Assembly (NCBI GenBank): GCA_022036555.1
Contig: CM039129.1
Span: 24,151,305 to 24,215,304 of the forward strand
DNA length: 64,000 nucleotides
Direction of reading: 5' to 3'
Source: Microstegium vimineum
Lineage: Eukaryota; Streptophyta; Magnoliopsida; Poales; Poaceae
The translations under genes were made by a program, and so were the position numbers. Under the pieces are notes generated by a model, which did not search any database, was not told where the DNA came from, and was given only the letters and a program-made list of their open reading frames with translations. Below, piece after piece: positions 11,732 to 24,488 of the stretch (its first letter is position 1; every line of letters begins with the position of its first letter).

Positions 11732-12985
11732 TGTTGACACAAAAAGTGACGTACTGCGTCTCACACACAGCAAGCCGGAAAGCGTGACTTCAATCGGGTG
11801 CCCGGGTGCATCAAAAACCGAAAAAGTACCAGTTAGTTTGACCTGAAACTAACAAGGGATGAAAGTCATTAGATATAAACTGGAACATGCCGGATAATAC
11901 CAGACAGTTTCATATGTACGGCCTTGAAGCCACTTACAAGGACATACAGCTATGAAAGCTATCTGCCAACAGGTTTTATGGAACATTCGGCTAAAACAGG
12001 CAGAAAACACGTAAACTAATGATTGCCGAATGCGCGTGCATGGGAAAAGGACGTACAAACGAATCATGGTTGAATATGGATTAAAGAATAACCAAGCTCG
12101 GCAATCAGCCGAATTGGGGTCCATGATGAAGGAAACACGTAAGCAAACATGATTAAACTAATCGAAAGCCTGCATCTGCCGCATGATACTTAGTGTCACC
12201 AAAGCTTAAACATGGATAGCATGCATGAACCCGCCACATGTAACAATCTAGATTCAAACTGATTCGGCTATTATAGATGTAAGATCTACTTATAGGAACA
12301 ACGCGAAAGTAGCAACTCATTATAACATGAATAGATCCATATAAGTTAACAAGAGTCGAACTATATTAATCTAGATTGGGCAAAGGAGTATTTGCAAATA
12401 TGTAAAGATTATCCAAAGCATGCAACACGATAACTTAATGAATCCAATAGATCCGTCAAATCTACGAGAGCCGATACTAGACATCTAAATCCACTGCATG
12501 ATACTAGACATGATAACAAGGTTGCCAAGACTTACGGAGGTCGACGGATCGATGATTCCTCTCGAAGAACTCGACGACACGACAAAGGACTCGAAGTTGG
12601 CACGGGGCCGGTTGTATTGATTTGGTTGTGAACATTTTTTTACAATAGCTAAGGGTTTATATTTATACCCTGGCTATGACATGAGTCCTAAGAGGACACG
12701 ACCACAAAATATTAAAGGAAGAAACATAATATCTTGACTTTAGTTCCCTTTGGACTCTCCATTGCCTTAATTATCGCAATTGTCGTTATCAATTCGGCTC
12801 TCACTTTCCGCCTTCGTCGCTCCGATGGAAACCGCCCTTCTTTCTGATTAACCGATTGCGCGACCGATTGCCGAATCCGGGAATTAACCGACTGCATGGA
12901 CTTTGCCGAATGCTCTGAACATCCATCTCCGCGGACTTACCGCGTACTGGCCCACTTGTCACTGTGCAAAAATCATGTGTTAACA
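11732..12985 (-). repeat. 5' LTR of Tat element 1
   Basis: A 1254-bp copy of 3795-5188, starting TGTTGACACAAAAAG and ending TGTGTTAACA on the plus strand. The minus-strand internal sequence begins just left of it. Confidence 0.9.
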
Positions 12986-14481
12986 ATTCTTTTGCAAAGA
13001 TAAAGTTTACCTTGTTTAATAATAAATTATGTGATAATGTTTATAAGATCCGATATGATTAGTGGTTAACTGAATTTATTTTAATTACACATTCTTAGTT
13101 GAAACATATTGCATATAAATATGATAAACTTGTTTAGATGCTTTTAAATATATCTTTCTTTTGCAAATATTAACTTTAAAATTATATGGCATTGTTTATA
13201 CATAAAACATGAGTAGTTTCAACCAAAGTTTTGAATTAATTTAGGTTATGACTAATCTAATATTAATCACCTTCACACGGTTTAATTTAATCAAGCATGC
13301 ATGTTCTACTGCTATAATAAAGTAAATCTTTCGGTAGTCTTTTCTTTGTAATAATGATAGTTTCGTTCTCGGCGTTTCTTGCGTTCTCTTGAGAGTAGTA
13401 CCGATCTATCTTTTGTATATTGTTTTATTTTGTCTGGTGTACTGTTCTTAGTTGCTACTATGTCTTGTTTATATGTTGCCTATGTGTGGTGCTTGCTGCA
13501 ATTAGAACAAGAATCGCTTGTGAGTGCTGAAGAATCGCTTGTTTATATGTTGTGAGAGTTGAGCAAGTGTTCAAGGCAAGTATAGCATGGGATCTTCCTT
13601 GTTGTCCTATTCACCTGAAATACTTAATTCATATGCATGTGTCTACCTTGTTACCCTTAAGGATTTCCTAGATATTTGTTACCTTGTGCCTTGACGCCGT
13701 GGGAAAATTGCATTAGGTAGATCAAAGCTAGTGCTCATGAAGAATAACTATGATCTTGTAACTTGACTAATGATATATGCAATAACGATAAAAGATGACT
13801 TTTTGGCAACGTGGACTATAGGTGGAACATCAGGAACTCACACCTGTGTTCTCACTCATAGGGATATTTCTGTAAGTGGATTTACCCTGAGAAAATAGTA
13901 CTACCATAAGCTAATGGGCTCTACCTTGACTTAGTATTAGGCTTTTGCTAGTTTGTGGCAACTTACCCGAGAGGGCGCAAGAGGGGCTCAGAGATTGCCT
14001 GGGAGGTGGCACTGCGGTGACTTCTGGGATCTCGTTGAGGAAACTTATAGCGGGTTGTTACCTATTAGTGGAACCTGTGAACGATCTCGTAGTGAACCCT
14101 GCCGGCCTAGCTTGGAAGTGGGTTAAGAGACTAGCTACCTCGGGCGAAATGGCAATTCACGACTTATGGGTAAAGATGTACACCTCTGCGCAGAGTTAAA
14201 AACTATTATAATAGTCGTGCTCACGGTTAAGAGCGGCTTGGGCTCCTTACTCTGTGATGTCCTTATGTCATGGCTCATCAATTGTTATTTTTTATTGATT
14301 ATTGTTACTTGTTCATATAAGCATTATATCTTGTTCACTTGATCATGTGGTTATTTGGGCTTATGTTGAAACTTGATGCTACTCAACTGCTAAAAATATG
14401 ACTTATTAAAAGCTGATGCAGTTAAACCCGTGTCTATCCTTTTTGAGCCTCATGAACCCCACGTTATATTTGTTGAGTACG
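12986..14481 (+). repeat. 3' LTR of the Tekay-like element, second segment
   Basis: It continues the LTR interrupted at 3794. Bases 13963-14481 match window bases 1-514 almost base for base. It breaks off after GAGTACG at 14481, where an inverted LTR begins, so the terminal 310 bp seen at 515-826 are missing here. The 84-residue ORF at 13945-14199 is a shadow present in both copies. Confidence 0.8.
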
Positions 14482-17400
14482 TGTCACACCCGTTTTTATG
14501 AACAAAAACAAGTGCATAAAAGGCTCATGTGCACCCCAGGAATAGTCGAACACAAGAGTTGACAAATTATAAAAAAGTACCATCACAGTGCTTATTACAT
14601 AGCAAATAAATATTCATTACATAGTCTGAAACAAATAACTTTAACTAAACGAAGATATCTGCGGAAGCTCCAAAGGGACTGGTTGACTGGTTGACATCAA
14701 GACTAGTACTCATTGCGGTAATCATCAACCCAATCTTCATCTGTGGTGTTTGAATGCAAGGGTGAGCACATACGTACTCAACAAATATAACATGGGGTTC
14801 ATAAAGCTCAAAAGGATATGCATGGTTCATAGCGGTAAGCATTTTAAGTAGATCAAGTTCATATTAATATCAACAATTGTCAAGGTAATGCATAAGCTCA
14901 AATATCCATGATCATAAAGTAAATGACAAATGATACAATTAATGAATAAGACTTGCATAAGCCAACATAGAAATAAGAACCCAATAATTCTGTGAGTTTT
15001 CCGAGCCGCTCGTGTCCGTGAGCACGACTATCATGATAGTTTTTAACTTTGATCAGAGGTGTACAACTTTACCCACGAGTCGTGTTTGCCCATATGCCCG
15101 GGATCATGACTCCCAAAACACTACCAAGGTGAGCGGGCAGGGTACACTATGAAACCTTTCAAGGGTTCGTCTAACAAGTTAGGGCCGCAAGGTTTCCATG
15201 GCAAGCAGATGTAGAGCCAACCTGTCTACGGTCACACTCCTTCGCGGCTATGCCCATAGATTAGGAACCACACTATACCCATCTCGGCACACCCCTTTCG
15301 CGCCATAAAGGTAACCAGTGAACGAGCTAGAAAAGGTCCCCATACTGATCTAAAGCCAGAGCCATATAGCCCTCGTGGTTGTACTGTATATCCCAGCTTT
15401 TGCCCTATAGATAAGCTCCTATAATCCAATGTTGCTAAAAAGCGAGTTTTACCATTATTGCATATAGTCATTAACATGTTAAGATCATGTACATCTGGTT
15501 TGAGCGCTAGCAATACTAATCATATATAGTGGATCAAATCACAGGTGACAAGGTAATCAGGATATCAATCTCTAGGATCATCTATGGTGATAAGGAATCA
15601 TGCATATGAGTTATATTAATCCTGAATAGGACAATAAGGATAATCCCATGTTATACTTGTCTTCTTCAAAGTATTCCTGCTGGTTCTGCTGTTCTTGATA
15701 GAAGAAAAACTCAGACTCTTCAACCGGTGGCTCAACGTCTATACCGCTCAACAAGCAACACCATACAATCAACGGGCAAACATACACGAAGCAAACAAGA
15801 CTATGATTAGAACAGTACACCAATAGTAATAAAACAAGATGAAAAGTTTATAAAACTAATCTACATATTGCACGACAAACGGAGCTAAAACAACGAAGTT
15901 ATGAATTAAACAAGTTTTCCTATATAAAGATATTTATTTAAATCTTAATCACGAAATTAAAAAGTTTCAAAGTTAACTAACAGTGGTATTGACATGTATA
16001 GAATTTTATTACAAATCTAACGCAATTCAAATGGATCAAAACGGATTTAAAATGAGTAAAATATAAACATTTAAAATTGAATGGCAATTCTGTAAATATG
16101 AATTTCTCAATTATTTTCGAATAAAGTCAAAAACCGATCGGGAATACGTTTTCCAAAGGGGGAAACGAATCCAAGGATTTCGCCATGGACGACGGGTTCA
16201 GAGGGGAGAAATCCCAGGGTCTCTTTTGTAGGAATACGAGGTTGCTACGCTAGCCGGAAAACAAAACTTTTCGACCTCATAAACCAGGATCTACTGCTAG
16301 TTACAGGTTACGGGATTACCACTAGACGCGCAGGTGCAGTGGAAGACGACTTGATGTAGTCGTGCGCGTCGCAGCAGGCAGTGCAGTTGCGTGGTCGTCC
16401 GTCTCAACGTCCCCTTCGCGCGGTTCGTCCTTGTGCTCCAGATGCAGCACCTCCGAGGAATCCCACACGTGCAGGGAGGAAGCGTTGCGCCTCCGGACTG
16501 CTAGGTCTGCGAGGAGCAAAAGGCGCGAGCGTGGGGAGGCGACAGCGGCTGCCAAAAGCGTGGATTAATTCGCCCCGCGCCCACCCCTTGCTTATATAGG
16601 CGTCCTAACGAGCTCCCACGGTGGAGGCCCATTAGAAGCCCTAAACCTAGTCTAATTCGGCTCCAACCCGAATTAGGCTTCCAGCCCCTTAAGCGTGCGA
16701 CCCTATGGGCTCACGCATACATAGACATGGCCCAAGTACTCTTACTCGACCAATAGTTGATAGCGGCCTCTAGCAAGGCGTGTCAACTCCTATGCATACG
16801 CTATGATCATATCAGACGAACCACTATGACCATGTACAAGTTATTCCCTTCGCCACTCGATATATGGTTCAACTCGTGGGTTAACACTTAACCCAAGCAT
16901 GGCCATGCATTTGTTGATCCAATCACATGAGTGATCCAGTGATATCTCTCTCACGAAGAGAGGGGCAAATTTCATCTTGATTGTCTATGTCTCATAGCAT
17001 GTTTCCCAACCACCTAAGGACCACCTTTATAACTACCCAATAACGGAGTAGCGTTTGATAGTCTCTAAGTAGATCGTTTCACATCTTGAGTACATACCAC
17101 AATCTCAGGTCTAAGGACATAACGTACATGACATGAATAGAGACTTTCTCTTGTTGGGTCAGTCCAGCCTACATGTCTCACATGTGCCCACATTATTAGT
17201 TTGACATCTCTATGTCTATGACTTGTGAAACATAGCCATCAACTAATACATGTGCTGGTCTAATATTCAAGTGTGCTCTTTCAAGAATGCCGACCAGGGA
17301 CTACTATTAGAATAACCATTCAGGTAATTGAGTTCCACAAACAATTCACATAATTGTCAATCAATACTAGTTGTCTATAATGGATATTCAAAGAACACTT

Positions 17401-18415
17401 TATTAATCATGGATACAATCGGAATATAATCATCTACATGATTAGCTCTAGGGCATATTCCCAACATCTTTAGCATAATTGTCGGCTGAAGGGTATCGAT
17501 GTCTGAGATCCGTCCGATCGGAAACAGACGAACAAGATTAGAAAGGAGGAGGGAAGAGAGGTCTTCCGACTAGTAACAGGGTCAGCGCGGCGGTCCTCCA
17601 TGGCTTCCGACGAGGAGCTCGCCGGCGGAACTGAAGAAGGGCCTACAGGACACCATTCGATCAACCGATAGCACCAAGAGGGAGAGGGGAGGAAGGCGAT
17701 CTCACCTGGGTCCTTTGTGAGGGCTGAGAGGAGGAAGGGGTGCTCGACGACATGAAGGGGCGGCTCGGGAATCCCTGCTCAAGGCAATTGATCGGTGAGG
17801 GCAAGGACAAAAGAAACTGAGCGGTGGTGGAGATTCTCGGGGTCCAGTACCTCGTTCCGGAGGAAGGTGAGGGCTGGTGATTGACAGCGAAGCTCGGCAG
17901 TGCTTCAATGGTGGTAGCGGCGGTTTCTGTGCTCGGGAGTGGCGTTGCGCGAGCTAAGGCGAAGCAAGGGCAATTATATGGGAACCTGGAGGCGGTAGGG
18001 TATCAAAGGGTGCAATCCTGTGCAGGTTAGGAAATATTTCCGCGGAAATCGGGATTCAACTGGAGCTCGGATCGGCGTTTGATCCTGATATGGCTCGGCA
18101 GGAGACAGGGGAGGGGGATGACACGTGGGCCAGGGATGTCGGTGGCACAAGGAGGAAAGAGGAGATGGCGCTGCGCTGCTGGGCCAGCTGCTGCGTGCGG
18201 CTGAGTGGGCCGGGCTGAGGGAAGAGGGCAGCGGCCCAACTAGTTGGTACTAAGTTGAGGTGCTCTTTAGGATCTCTCTCTAATTATCGTTTCTAGCTAT
18301 CGCTTTTCCTTGGAAAAATATAAATTATGATACCTTGGAATACTCCTAGGTGAAGTGCTACAACGGTATAATCTGTGCGCTTGCGGATTTATCCAATAGT
18401 CATAAGAAATACCAA
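14482..18415 (-). repeat. inverted Tekay-like LTR (solo or 3' LTR), interrupted by a Copia LTR
   Basis: It starts TGTCACACCCG, the reverse complement of the GGGTGTGACA end seen at 826. Bases 14773-15200 are an inverted, diverged version of the LTR body at 14050-14481. On the minus strand there is a TATA-like TATAATTG near 17970 followed by a GC-rich leader. The right edge is uncertain: 18415 (AAATACCAACA, a common grass LTR terminus when reversed) is my best guess. No 5-bp TSD matching the left junction was found. Confidence 0.5.
16227..17466 (-). mobile_element. solo LTR of a Copia element
   Basis: A 1240-bp TGTAGGAATACG...ATATTCCCAACA unit with a perfect 5-bp duplication TCTTT at 16222-16226 and 17467-17471. 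The reversed start TGTTGGGAATATGCCC is like the LTR start of Angela/Tork-type grass Copia elements. It has no internal region, so it is the product of LTR-LTR recombination. The Arg/Ser-rich ORFs at 16322-16599 lie inside the LTR and have no recognisable product. Confidence 0.9.
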
Positions 18416-19375
18416 CACTTGCTCAACAGGAAGGGTCAACAACCAACAAGTTTGCAACCTCGGAAGTGAATGTATCAGTACCATAGCAAAAACACATGTC
18501 AAGTTGTAGTCAAATATGTGGAGCTATAGGTGGCCAATGTTATCACAAGAACAAATACTAACACCATGTTAGTCACAAACATGAGTTGAATAATTGTTCA
18601 CCGGTGGTACTGTGTTGGTCCTAGCCTAGACCGTGCTATAGACGTAAGCCTAGACACAAAGGAAGTCACAAACACCACCTAACAAAACGAGACAACACAA
18701 AGCTCAACCCCCTTTCCTTTTGATCTTTCCTTTTTTTCTTTTTCTTTTTCTTTTTCTTTTTATTTTTCTTTTATTCTTTTCTTTTCATGGGATCCTCAAA
18801 ACTGATTATATGAACAAAGAGATGTCAAATGAGCAATTAATCACGCATAGTTTTTCTAGAAGTGTAGGGGTAAAAAGGTAATTAAAAGATTCTCTCTCTA
18901 AAGTAAGCTCACGTGTAATACGATATGAATTCAACAGTTTGGACTTGGTTAACAAAAGGAACTTAGACTCATAGAAACAAAAACTAGAGTAGTACTTGGA
19001 CTCGACTACAGAAAGCAACATGGACTTGAACTTAACAACAACGAAGAACATGGACTCGAACTTGACAACAACAAATACTAGGGTAGTACTCGAACTTGTT
19101 TATCGTAAAACTACTTAGACTCAAACTTGATAGGAAACAAATATAGTAGAACACGATTGTGACTAGAATGTGATAACAACTAAGACCAACAACTCGACAC
19201 AACGATGCAACTGACGACTCAACAAGCCCTAACTAAGTAGTACTAGCAAAAAGGCTCCAAGTGTTTATGGGATTATTGAACCCTAACCTACTATTTTTTG
19301 GCTTTTCTAGACTATTGGAAAAAACAACAAAGGATTGGAAGTCTCTCACCGATGAACCTTGCTCTGATTATAAAC
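18416..19375 (-). other. non-coding 5' leader of a minus-strand LTR element
   Basis: No gene seen. Features are a 75-bp pyrimidine tract (18712-18788), a short imperfect tandem repeat (18970-19085, units with ATGGACTTGAACTT), and at about 19359-19373 a degraded reverse-complement primer-binding site (GCTCTGATTATAAA, compare GCTCTGATACCA). This places an LTR immediately to the right. Confidence 0.4.
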
Positions 19376-20102
19376 TGATGACGACCTGAAAGGGATCGCT
19401 GCCCGATCTTTTGGTGAGAGATGGTGGATAACTTGATTGGTCGATGGAGACGACGTTCACGACCCAACTACAACTACGCAAGGTGTTGCGCCTTAGCAAC
19501 CGATATACCACCCAATGCTCGTCGTGATCTTGCGGCGCGACAGCCAGCTACTAGGGTTCCGTCTTGCAAGCAATCAAAGAACCAGCAAGAACAAGAAGAA
19601 CAAGCACTCAATTTCCAAGTAAATATAAATATTTCAATTTGAGAACAAAAGATGGTGAGGTTCTGAAGACAATCAGACAGGCGATTGATCCAACACGCGT
19701 GCTAAAAGGTGGTAGCAGTAGCTAACTCGACGAAACAAAACCAAATTTGTTTATTGCGGCTCTAGAGACATATAAATAGATGGGAGGATGACCACTAGGG
19801 TGTTGGGGTCGTTCTCCAACCCTAAGAGGCATCCCTAATGGATCCAACTTGATACGTGGGCCATCGGCCGAAATAAGGTGACACAACATTGGTGGACAAA
19901 AAAGGTCTCGGTACATCATTGGAAAGTAAACTTGATAAACTTGATAAGATATATCTGATTTTGGAAGCATCTGATAAGATATATCCATGAGTCTAGATCC
20001 ATTGGAAAGTAAACTTGATAAACTTTCCAATAAGTGCTAGAACATTCCAATCGGAGTTCATATGAAGTTGTGACATCCATCACAAGTTGGTGCTGTCCTA
20101 CA
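19376..20102 (-). repeat. minus-strand 5' LTR, family unknown
   Basis: It starts TGATGACGACC directly beside the reversed primer-binding site. It carries a TATA-like TATAAATA near 19769. The right end is uncertain (20083-20102). No partner LTR is in the window. Confidence 0.4.
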
Positions 20103-20329
20103 ACCCGAATCCAGCCGGCACCGGTCCGCTGCCCTTCTGATCCACTCCATCATTCCTAAGCAAAACAAGAGTGCATGTGTATCCGTTATCTAAACATGAT
20201 GGACACGAGTTTAGGAATGAACTTACTTGATGGTTTGAGTTGACGGGCACGGGCACGAATAATAGGACCAAGTGGTGTTGACGATTGTGTAAGTGTGGTG
20301 TTGATGTCCTCATCCATTATTTAAGACCA
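20103..20329 (+). pseudogene. 5' fragment of a PIF/Harbinger transposase gene
   Basis: The last bases before the Sirevirus (to the TSD at 20325-20329) read in frame with a transposase exon resuming at 34364; the short motif spanning the junction resembles RPTDPNF of PIF/Harbinger transposases. The rest of the segment has no clear coding signal. Confidence 0.4.
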
Positions 20330-22045
20330 TGAAGAATCATGGTCCCTTGTGTTTAGGCGATTAACGACAATCCTAGGTCACTATGACTAATGTGTGTTCT
20401 CTAGAAGCAAAGTCATTTGTGTTAGGTCATTAGCGATACAATTTGAATGGGCTTAATGGATATTCATGCCCCCAAGATGGAAATCGTTTCGGTTTCAAAG
20501 GATGTTGATTCAAGCTGAAGACTAGGTTAGTCCTTAGTGCCATAAGGTTGAGAAGGGCACTAAGTATAGCTAGGACTTTGTTTTTCCTTTGACCGTACTA
20601 TAAAGGGGGGTATGAGGTTAGTAGATTGACCTAGGAGAGTTTGAGAAAGTTGGTGTGTGCACACTTGTCACAACTAGTCCTAGAGACCTTGCTATCAGCC
20701 CTTGATTAACCCTAGAAATGGTAGGAGCAAAACCCCTAGAAAAGACTTAGTGAAAACAGTTGAAACAGGGGGAGAAAGAGGCTCCGGACCAGTCTGCCTA
20801 GTAGGCATCGGACAAAGGAAAGTGGTCCGACGGTCCCTGACTTAGGCAAAAGTTCAGAGAGTAAGCTCCGGACCACCTGTCTGGAGAGCGTCGGACCATA
20901 GGCAGTTGTCCGATGGCTCTTGTCAGAGAGAGAGAACCTGAGAGAAGGCTCCGGACTAGTCCGACGGTGAGTCCGACGGCTAGTCCGACGCTTCAAGACA
21001 GAAGGTGGGTTCCATGCAGTGAGCTCCCTGGCTCCGGACCTAAGCGTCGGACCAGGGCCCCGGACCAAGGAGAGTGGTCCGGAGGTTCGAAGTAGAGACT
21101 GAGTTTTTACTCAGTGAGCACCCTGGCTCTGGACCAGCGCGTCGGACCAGTGCACCGGACTATGGCAAGTAATCTGGAGGTGCCTGTTTTTCAGCTGAGT
21201 TTGAACTGAGAGTGAGCTCCGGACCAGGTGCTATGGTCCAATACTGTGCGCTCCGGACTAGTCCGACGCATACGCAGAAAAGAGAAAAAGCAAGTAACGG
21301 CTAGTTTTAGAGGGGGGACTATTTATAGTTTCCCTCCTCGTCCTTAGGACAACTCTTGGCCTGTGTTACACCTGAGGAACCTTGGAGAGAGTTCTTGGAG
21401 AGCCAAGTGCCTAGTGACGGAGAAATTTGAGAGATTCCATCTTGGTCTTCCCTCCTAGAGTGATTAGGAGTGACTTGTGTGCATCCATCCACCTTCCTAG
21501 CCTTGAGTTGGTCAAGTGAAGGTCTTGTGCTTGTTACTCTTGGTGTTCGACAGCACCTAGAGGGTTTGGTGGTGTTCGGAGAAGGTGATCGCCGGAAGAT
21601 TGTCGGCGGCTCTTCTCCAAGCTTCTGTGATCGGTTGTGGGCGATTCACCGAGCCGGAGTGGCGAAGAATTAGCCCGTAGAGAGCACTCTACCCTTGCGC
21701 AGGTAGACGGGGAGCGATACCTTGTGAGGTGCTCCAACGAGGACTAGGGGGTGTGTCGACACCTCGATACCTCGGGAAAACATCGCTGCGTCAACGATAT
21801 TGCTTAGGTTGTTTTTCCCTAGCTCTTTACATTTCTGCATTACATTCCGTCTTGTTCTTTCCATTGCTACTAGAATTGCTTAGGTTGTTTTTCAATTCCA
21901 TGAACTGCTACCGTTTTCTAGCTAGGACACACAACCGGTAGGCACTAGGGGGTGATTGGCATTTGATAGGTTTTCATATTTGCTTTAGAAATTTAAAACA
22001 TGCCCAATTCACCCCCCCCCCCTCTTGGGCATCTTGATCCTTTCA
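20330..22045 (+). repeat. 5' LTR of the Sirevirus
   Basis: A 1716-bp LTR, TGAAGAATCATGG...GATCCTTTCA. A dense cluster of CTCCGGAC, GTCGGACC and GGTCCGAC motifs (about 20770-21270) lies upstream of a TATA box (21319-21328, CTATTTATAG). A run of 12 C near 22010-22021 is only 6 C in the 3' LTR. Small ORFs inside recur in the 3' LTR and are shadows. Confidence 0.95.
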
Positions 22046-22047
22046 AT

Positions 22048-22059
22048 TGGTATCAGAGC
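22048..22059 (+). other. Sirevirus primer-binding site (tRNA-iMet)
   Basis: TGGTATCAGAGC, an exact iMet complement, two bases after the LTR end. Confidence 0.95.
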
Positions 22060-22097
22060 CTTGTTGCTCTAAATTAGGTTTCACCGCCTAGAGCAAG

Positions 22098-24488
22098 ATG
22101 TCCCATGGGGATGGACCGCCACCCATGTTTGATGGGGATGACTTTCCTTATTGGAAAGTGCCAATGGAGGCCTACCTTGAGGCCGTGGATGTCGGCGTTC
22201 ACAAAGCCGCCACCATAGGCGGATCGGTGTTCGCCGAGGATCCCTTCTTTGAGAAGAACAATGCTAAGGCGAAGAATATTCTTTTCCGTGGCATTTGCAA
22301 GGATGTGTTCAACCATGTGCGTAATTGCAAAACCGCACATGAGATTTGGACAAACATTTGTGCTCTACACGAGGGCACCAAATGTGAAAGAGAAGAGCGC
22401 TATCACCTCATCATTGCTAAGATGAACTCTTTTACCATGCTATCTCATGAAAATACTAATGAAATGTATTCTCACTTGAATGTGCTTGTAGAGGAGTTGA
22501 ATGGCCTTGGGCTTACTCAAATGACACCGGCCGATCTGGTGCGCAAGATACTTTGTGTCTTACCAATAGACAAGTATAGCCACATCGTCACGGTCCTTCA
22601 TCAAGGCGATCTCTCCACAACTACCCCAACACAAGTTTTGAGCAAGATCAATGCTCATGAGATGTACATGAAGATAAATGATGGAAGTTCATCTTCCTCC
22701 AAGAAAAAAGAGAAGGAGGAGAAGAAGGACTTGGCTCTCAAGGCATCTTCCAAGGAGAAGTGCAAGATTCAATATGTACTTGAGAGTGCAAGTGATGATG
22801 ATGATGAAGACAACATCGTTCTTATGGTGAAGAAAACCACCAAGATGTTGAAAAGACTAAACAAGAATGGAGTCAAGTTTGACTCAAAGAAGAAGAAATT
22901 CTTCACAAGCTCTTCAAGGAAGCCAATCTCCCAAATGAAGTGCTACAATTGCGGCATTCTTGGTCATCTAGCTCATGCTTGCCCCGAAGAGAAGAAAGAC
23001 AAGTTCAAGAACAACAAGTTCAAGAACTTCAAGAAGAACAAGGGCGGCAATGATGACTCAAGTGATGATGACAAGAAGCAAGACAAGCCATACAAGAAGA
23101 AGAACTTCAACTTCCACAAGAAGAAGAAGGATGGCAAGGCTTACATTGTAGGTGATTGGCTCACCGATATTGATGATTCAAGTGACTCCTCCGATGATGA
23201 GAGTGAAGAAGAGAAGGTGGCCGCCTTGGTGATTGGTTCTTCTATTCCACCGCCACCACCTCCTTCATCGCCGGGTTCACCCTCTACACACCTATGCCTC
23301 ATGGCTAAAGATGACAAGAAGGTACAAAAAGAGGATGATGGTGATGACCTCTCTAGCGATGATAGTGACGATGAAGAAGCACCTTCCTATGATGAGCTAA
23401 TTAAAATTTGCAACAAGTACGCTAGCATCATAAGGAAGTACAAGGGTAAAAATGACAAACTTCTTGAGATCAAAGAAAACTTGCATGATAAGCTTGACAC
23501 CTTGTCTAGTGCTAATGATGATTTGAAGCTTGAGATTAACTATCTCACATCTAGCACTAGGGAGCTCAAAGCCTCTCTTAAGCAAGCTAATGAGAAACAT
23601 GATAAGCTTGAGAGGTTAACACAAGAGCTCCACATAAGGTATAACTTGCTAAAAGATGACTACAACAAAGTCAAGGAAGATCATGGCACGTTAGTGATAG
23701 CAAATGAATTTCTTAATGAAGATCTTGCTACACATGTTGCTACTAACCCGTGCGTTAAGTGTGATAGTGCTACCTCTTGTGATATCTTGATTGATGATGT
23801 GGCTCTTGAGCAAAGTGCTAAGTGCAAGGGCAAGAGGGTTGTTGAAGCCGACAAGTATGATGACTATGTCAAGATGAAGGATGAGAACTCAAAGCTCAAG
23901 GAAGAGCTAATCAATCTCAAGTCTAATAAGCCTATTGTCATCAAGTCGGCTCAAGAAGAAGACAAAGATGCTATCACTTTGATCAACTCTCTAAGAGAAG
24001 AAATTGTTAAGCTCAAAACTGACAAGACCAAGCTTACAAGTGGCCTTGAGAAGTTCAACAAGGGTCACAACCTTCAAAGTGAGCTCTTGATGAACACCGT
24101 CATGAAGAATGACAAGACCGGTATTGGGTTCAAGGAAAATCAAGTGATGAAGGCCAAGGTCAAGATTGAAGCCAAGAATTACTTCAAGAACAAGTACAAT
24201 GGCTACAATCAAGAGAAGCCAAAGCCCAAACCAAGGAGATGCTTTGAGTGTGGATAAGTTGGTCACTTCGCATATGATTGCATGACTCCACCTTGCAAGA
24301 ACTTGCCTAAGCACACTAAGCCATTTGCTCATGATGCTCACTATGTCATCAACAAAGATTCCAAGGGTAGACCACTTGTGGTGTTTCTTGGACCACCAAA
24401 GAAGAACAAGCCTAAAGTTCTTTGGGTTGCTAAGGAGTTGGTTGACAAGGCTATGGGGCCCCTCACTAAGGGGGTTCCCAAACAATAG
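22098..24488 (+). pseudogene. gag: Sirevirus gag
   Basis: The start at 22098 gives a copia gag with FPYWKVPMEAYLEA near the N-terminus. A UBN2-type core follows, then a first CCHC knuckle (CYNCGILGHLAHAC, about residue 285), acidic and Lys-rich tracts, and a long coiled coil (about residues 450-660). A second knuckle near 24240 starts CFECG but is cut by TAA at 24255, and the frame then continues with GHFAYDC. The open frame extends to TAG at 24486, probably the original gag end before pol. A large coiled-coil gag is characteristic of Sireviruses. Gag would form the particle that packages element RNA; the internal stop truncates it. Confidence 0.9.

Larger units (their letters stand above)
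3795..12985 (-). mobile_element. Tat-type Ty3/gypsy retrotransposon 1 with antisense genes
   Basis: This 9.2-kb insertion lies in the LTR above. LTRs at 11732-12985 and 3795-5188 run TGTT...AACA. The minus-strand polypurine tract (5189-5205, GAGGAGG core) and the minus-strand start of the internal region (just left of 11732, reading TTTTTGGTACACCCAGTGGGAC) show that the element reads on the minus strand. Remnants of gag and of the integrase C-terminus are on the minus strand. Two multi-exon genes lie in antisense between pol and the 3' LTR, the arrangement known for Tat-lineage elements. The flanks ATCTC and ATTCT do not form a clean TSD. Confidence 0.85.

Noticed and set aside
3790..12990. 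A 5-bp TSD for Tat element 1
   Set aside because: The flanks ATCTC and ATTCT do not match well enough to claim one.
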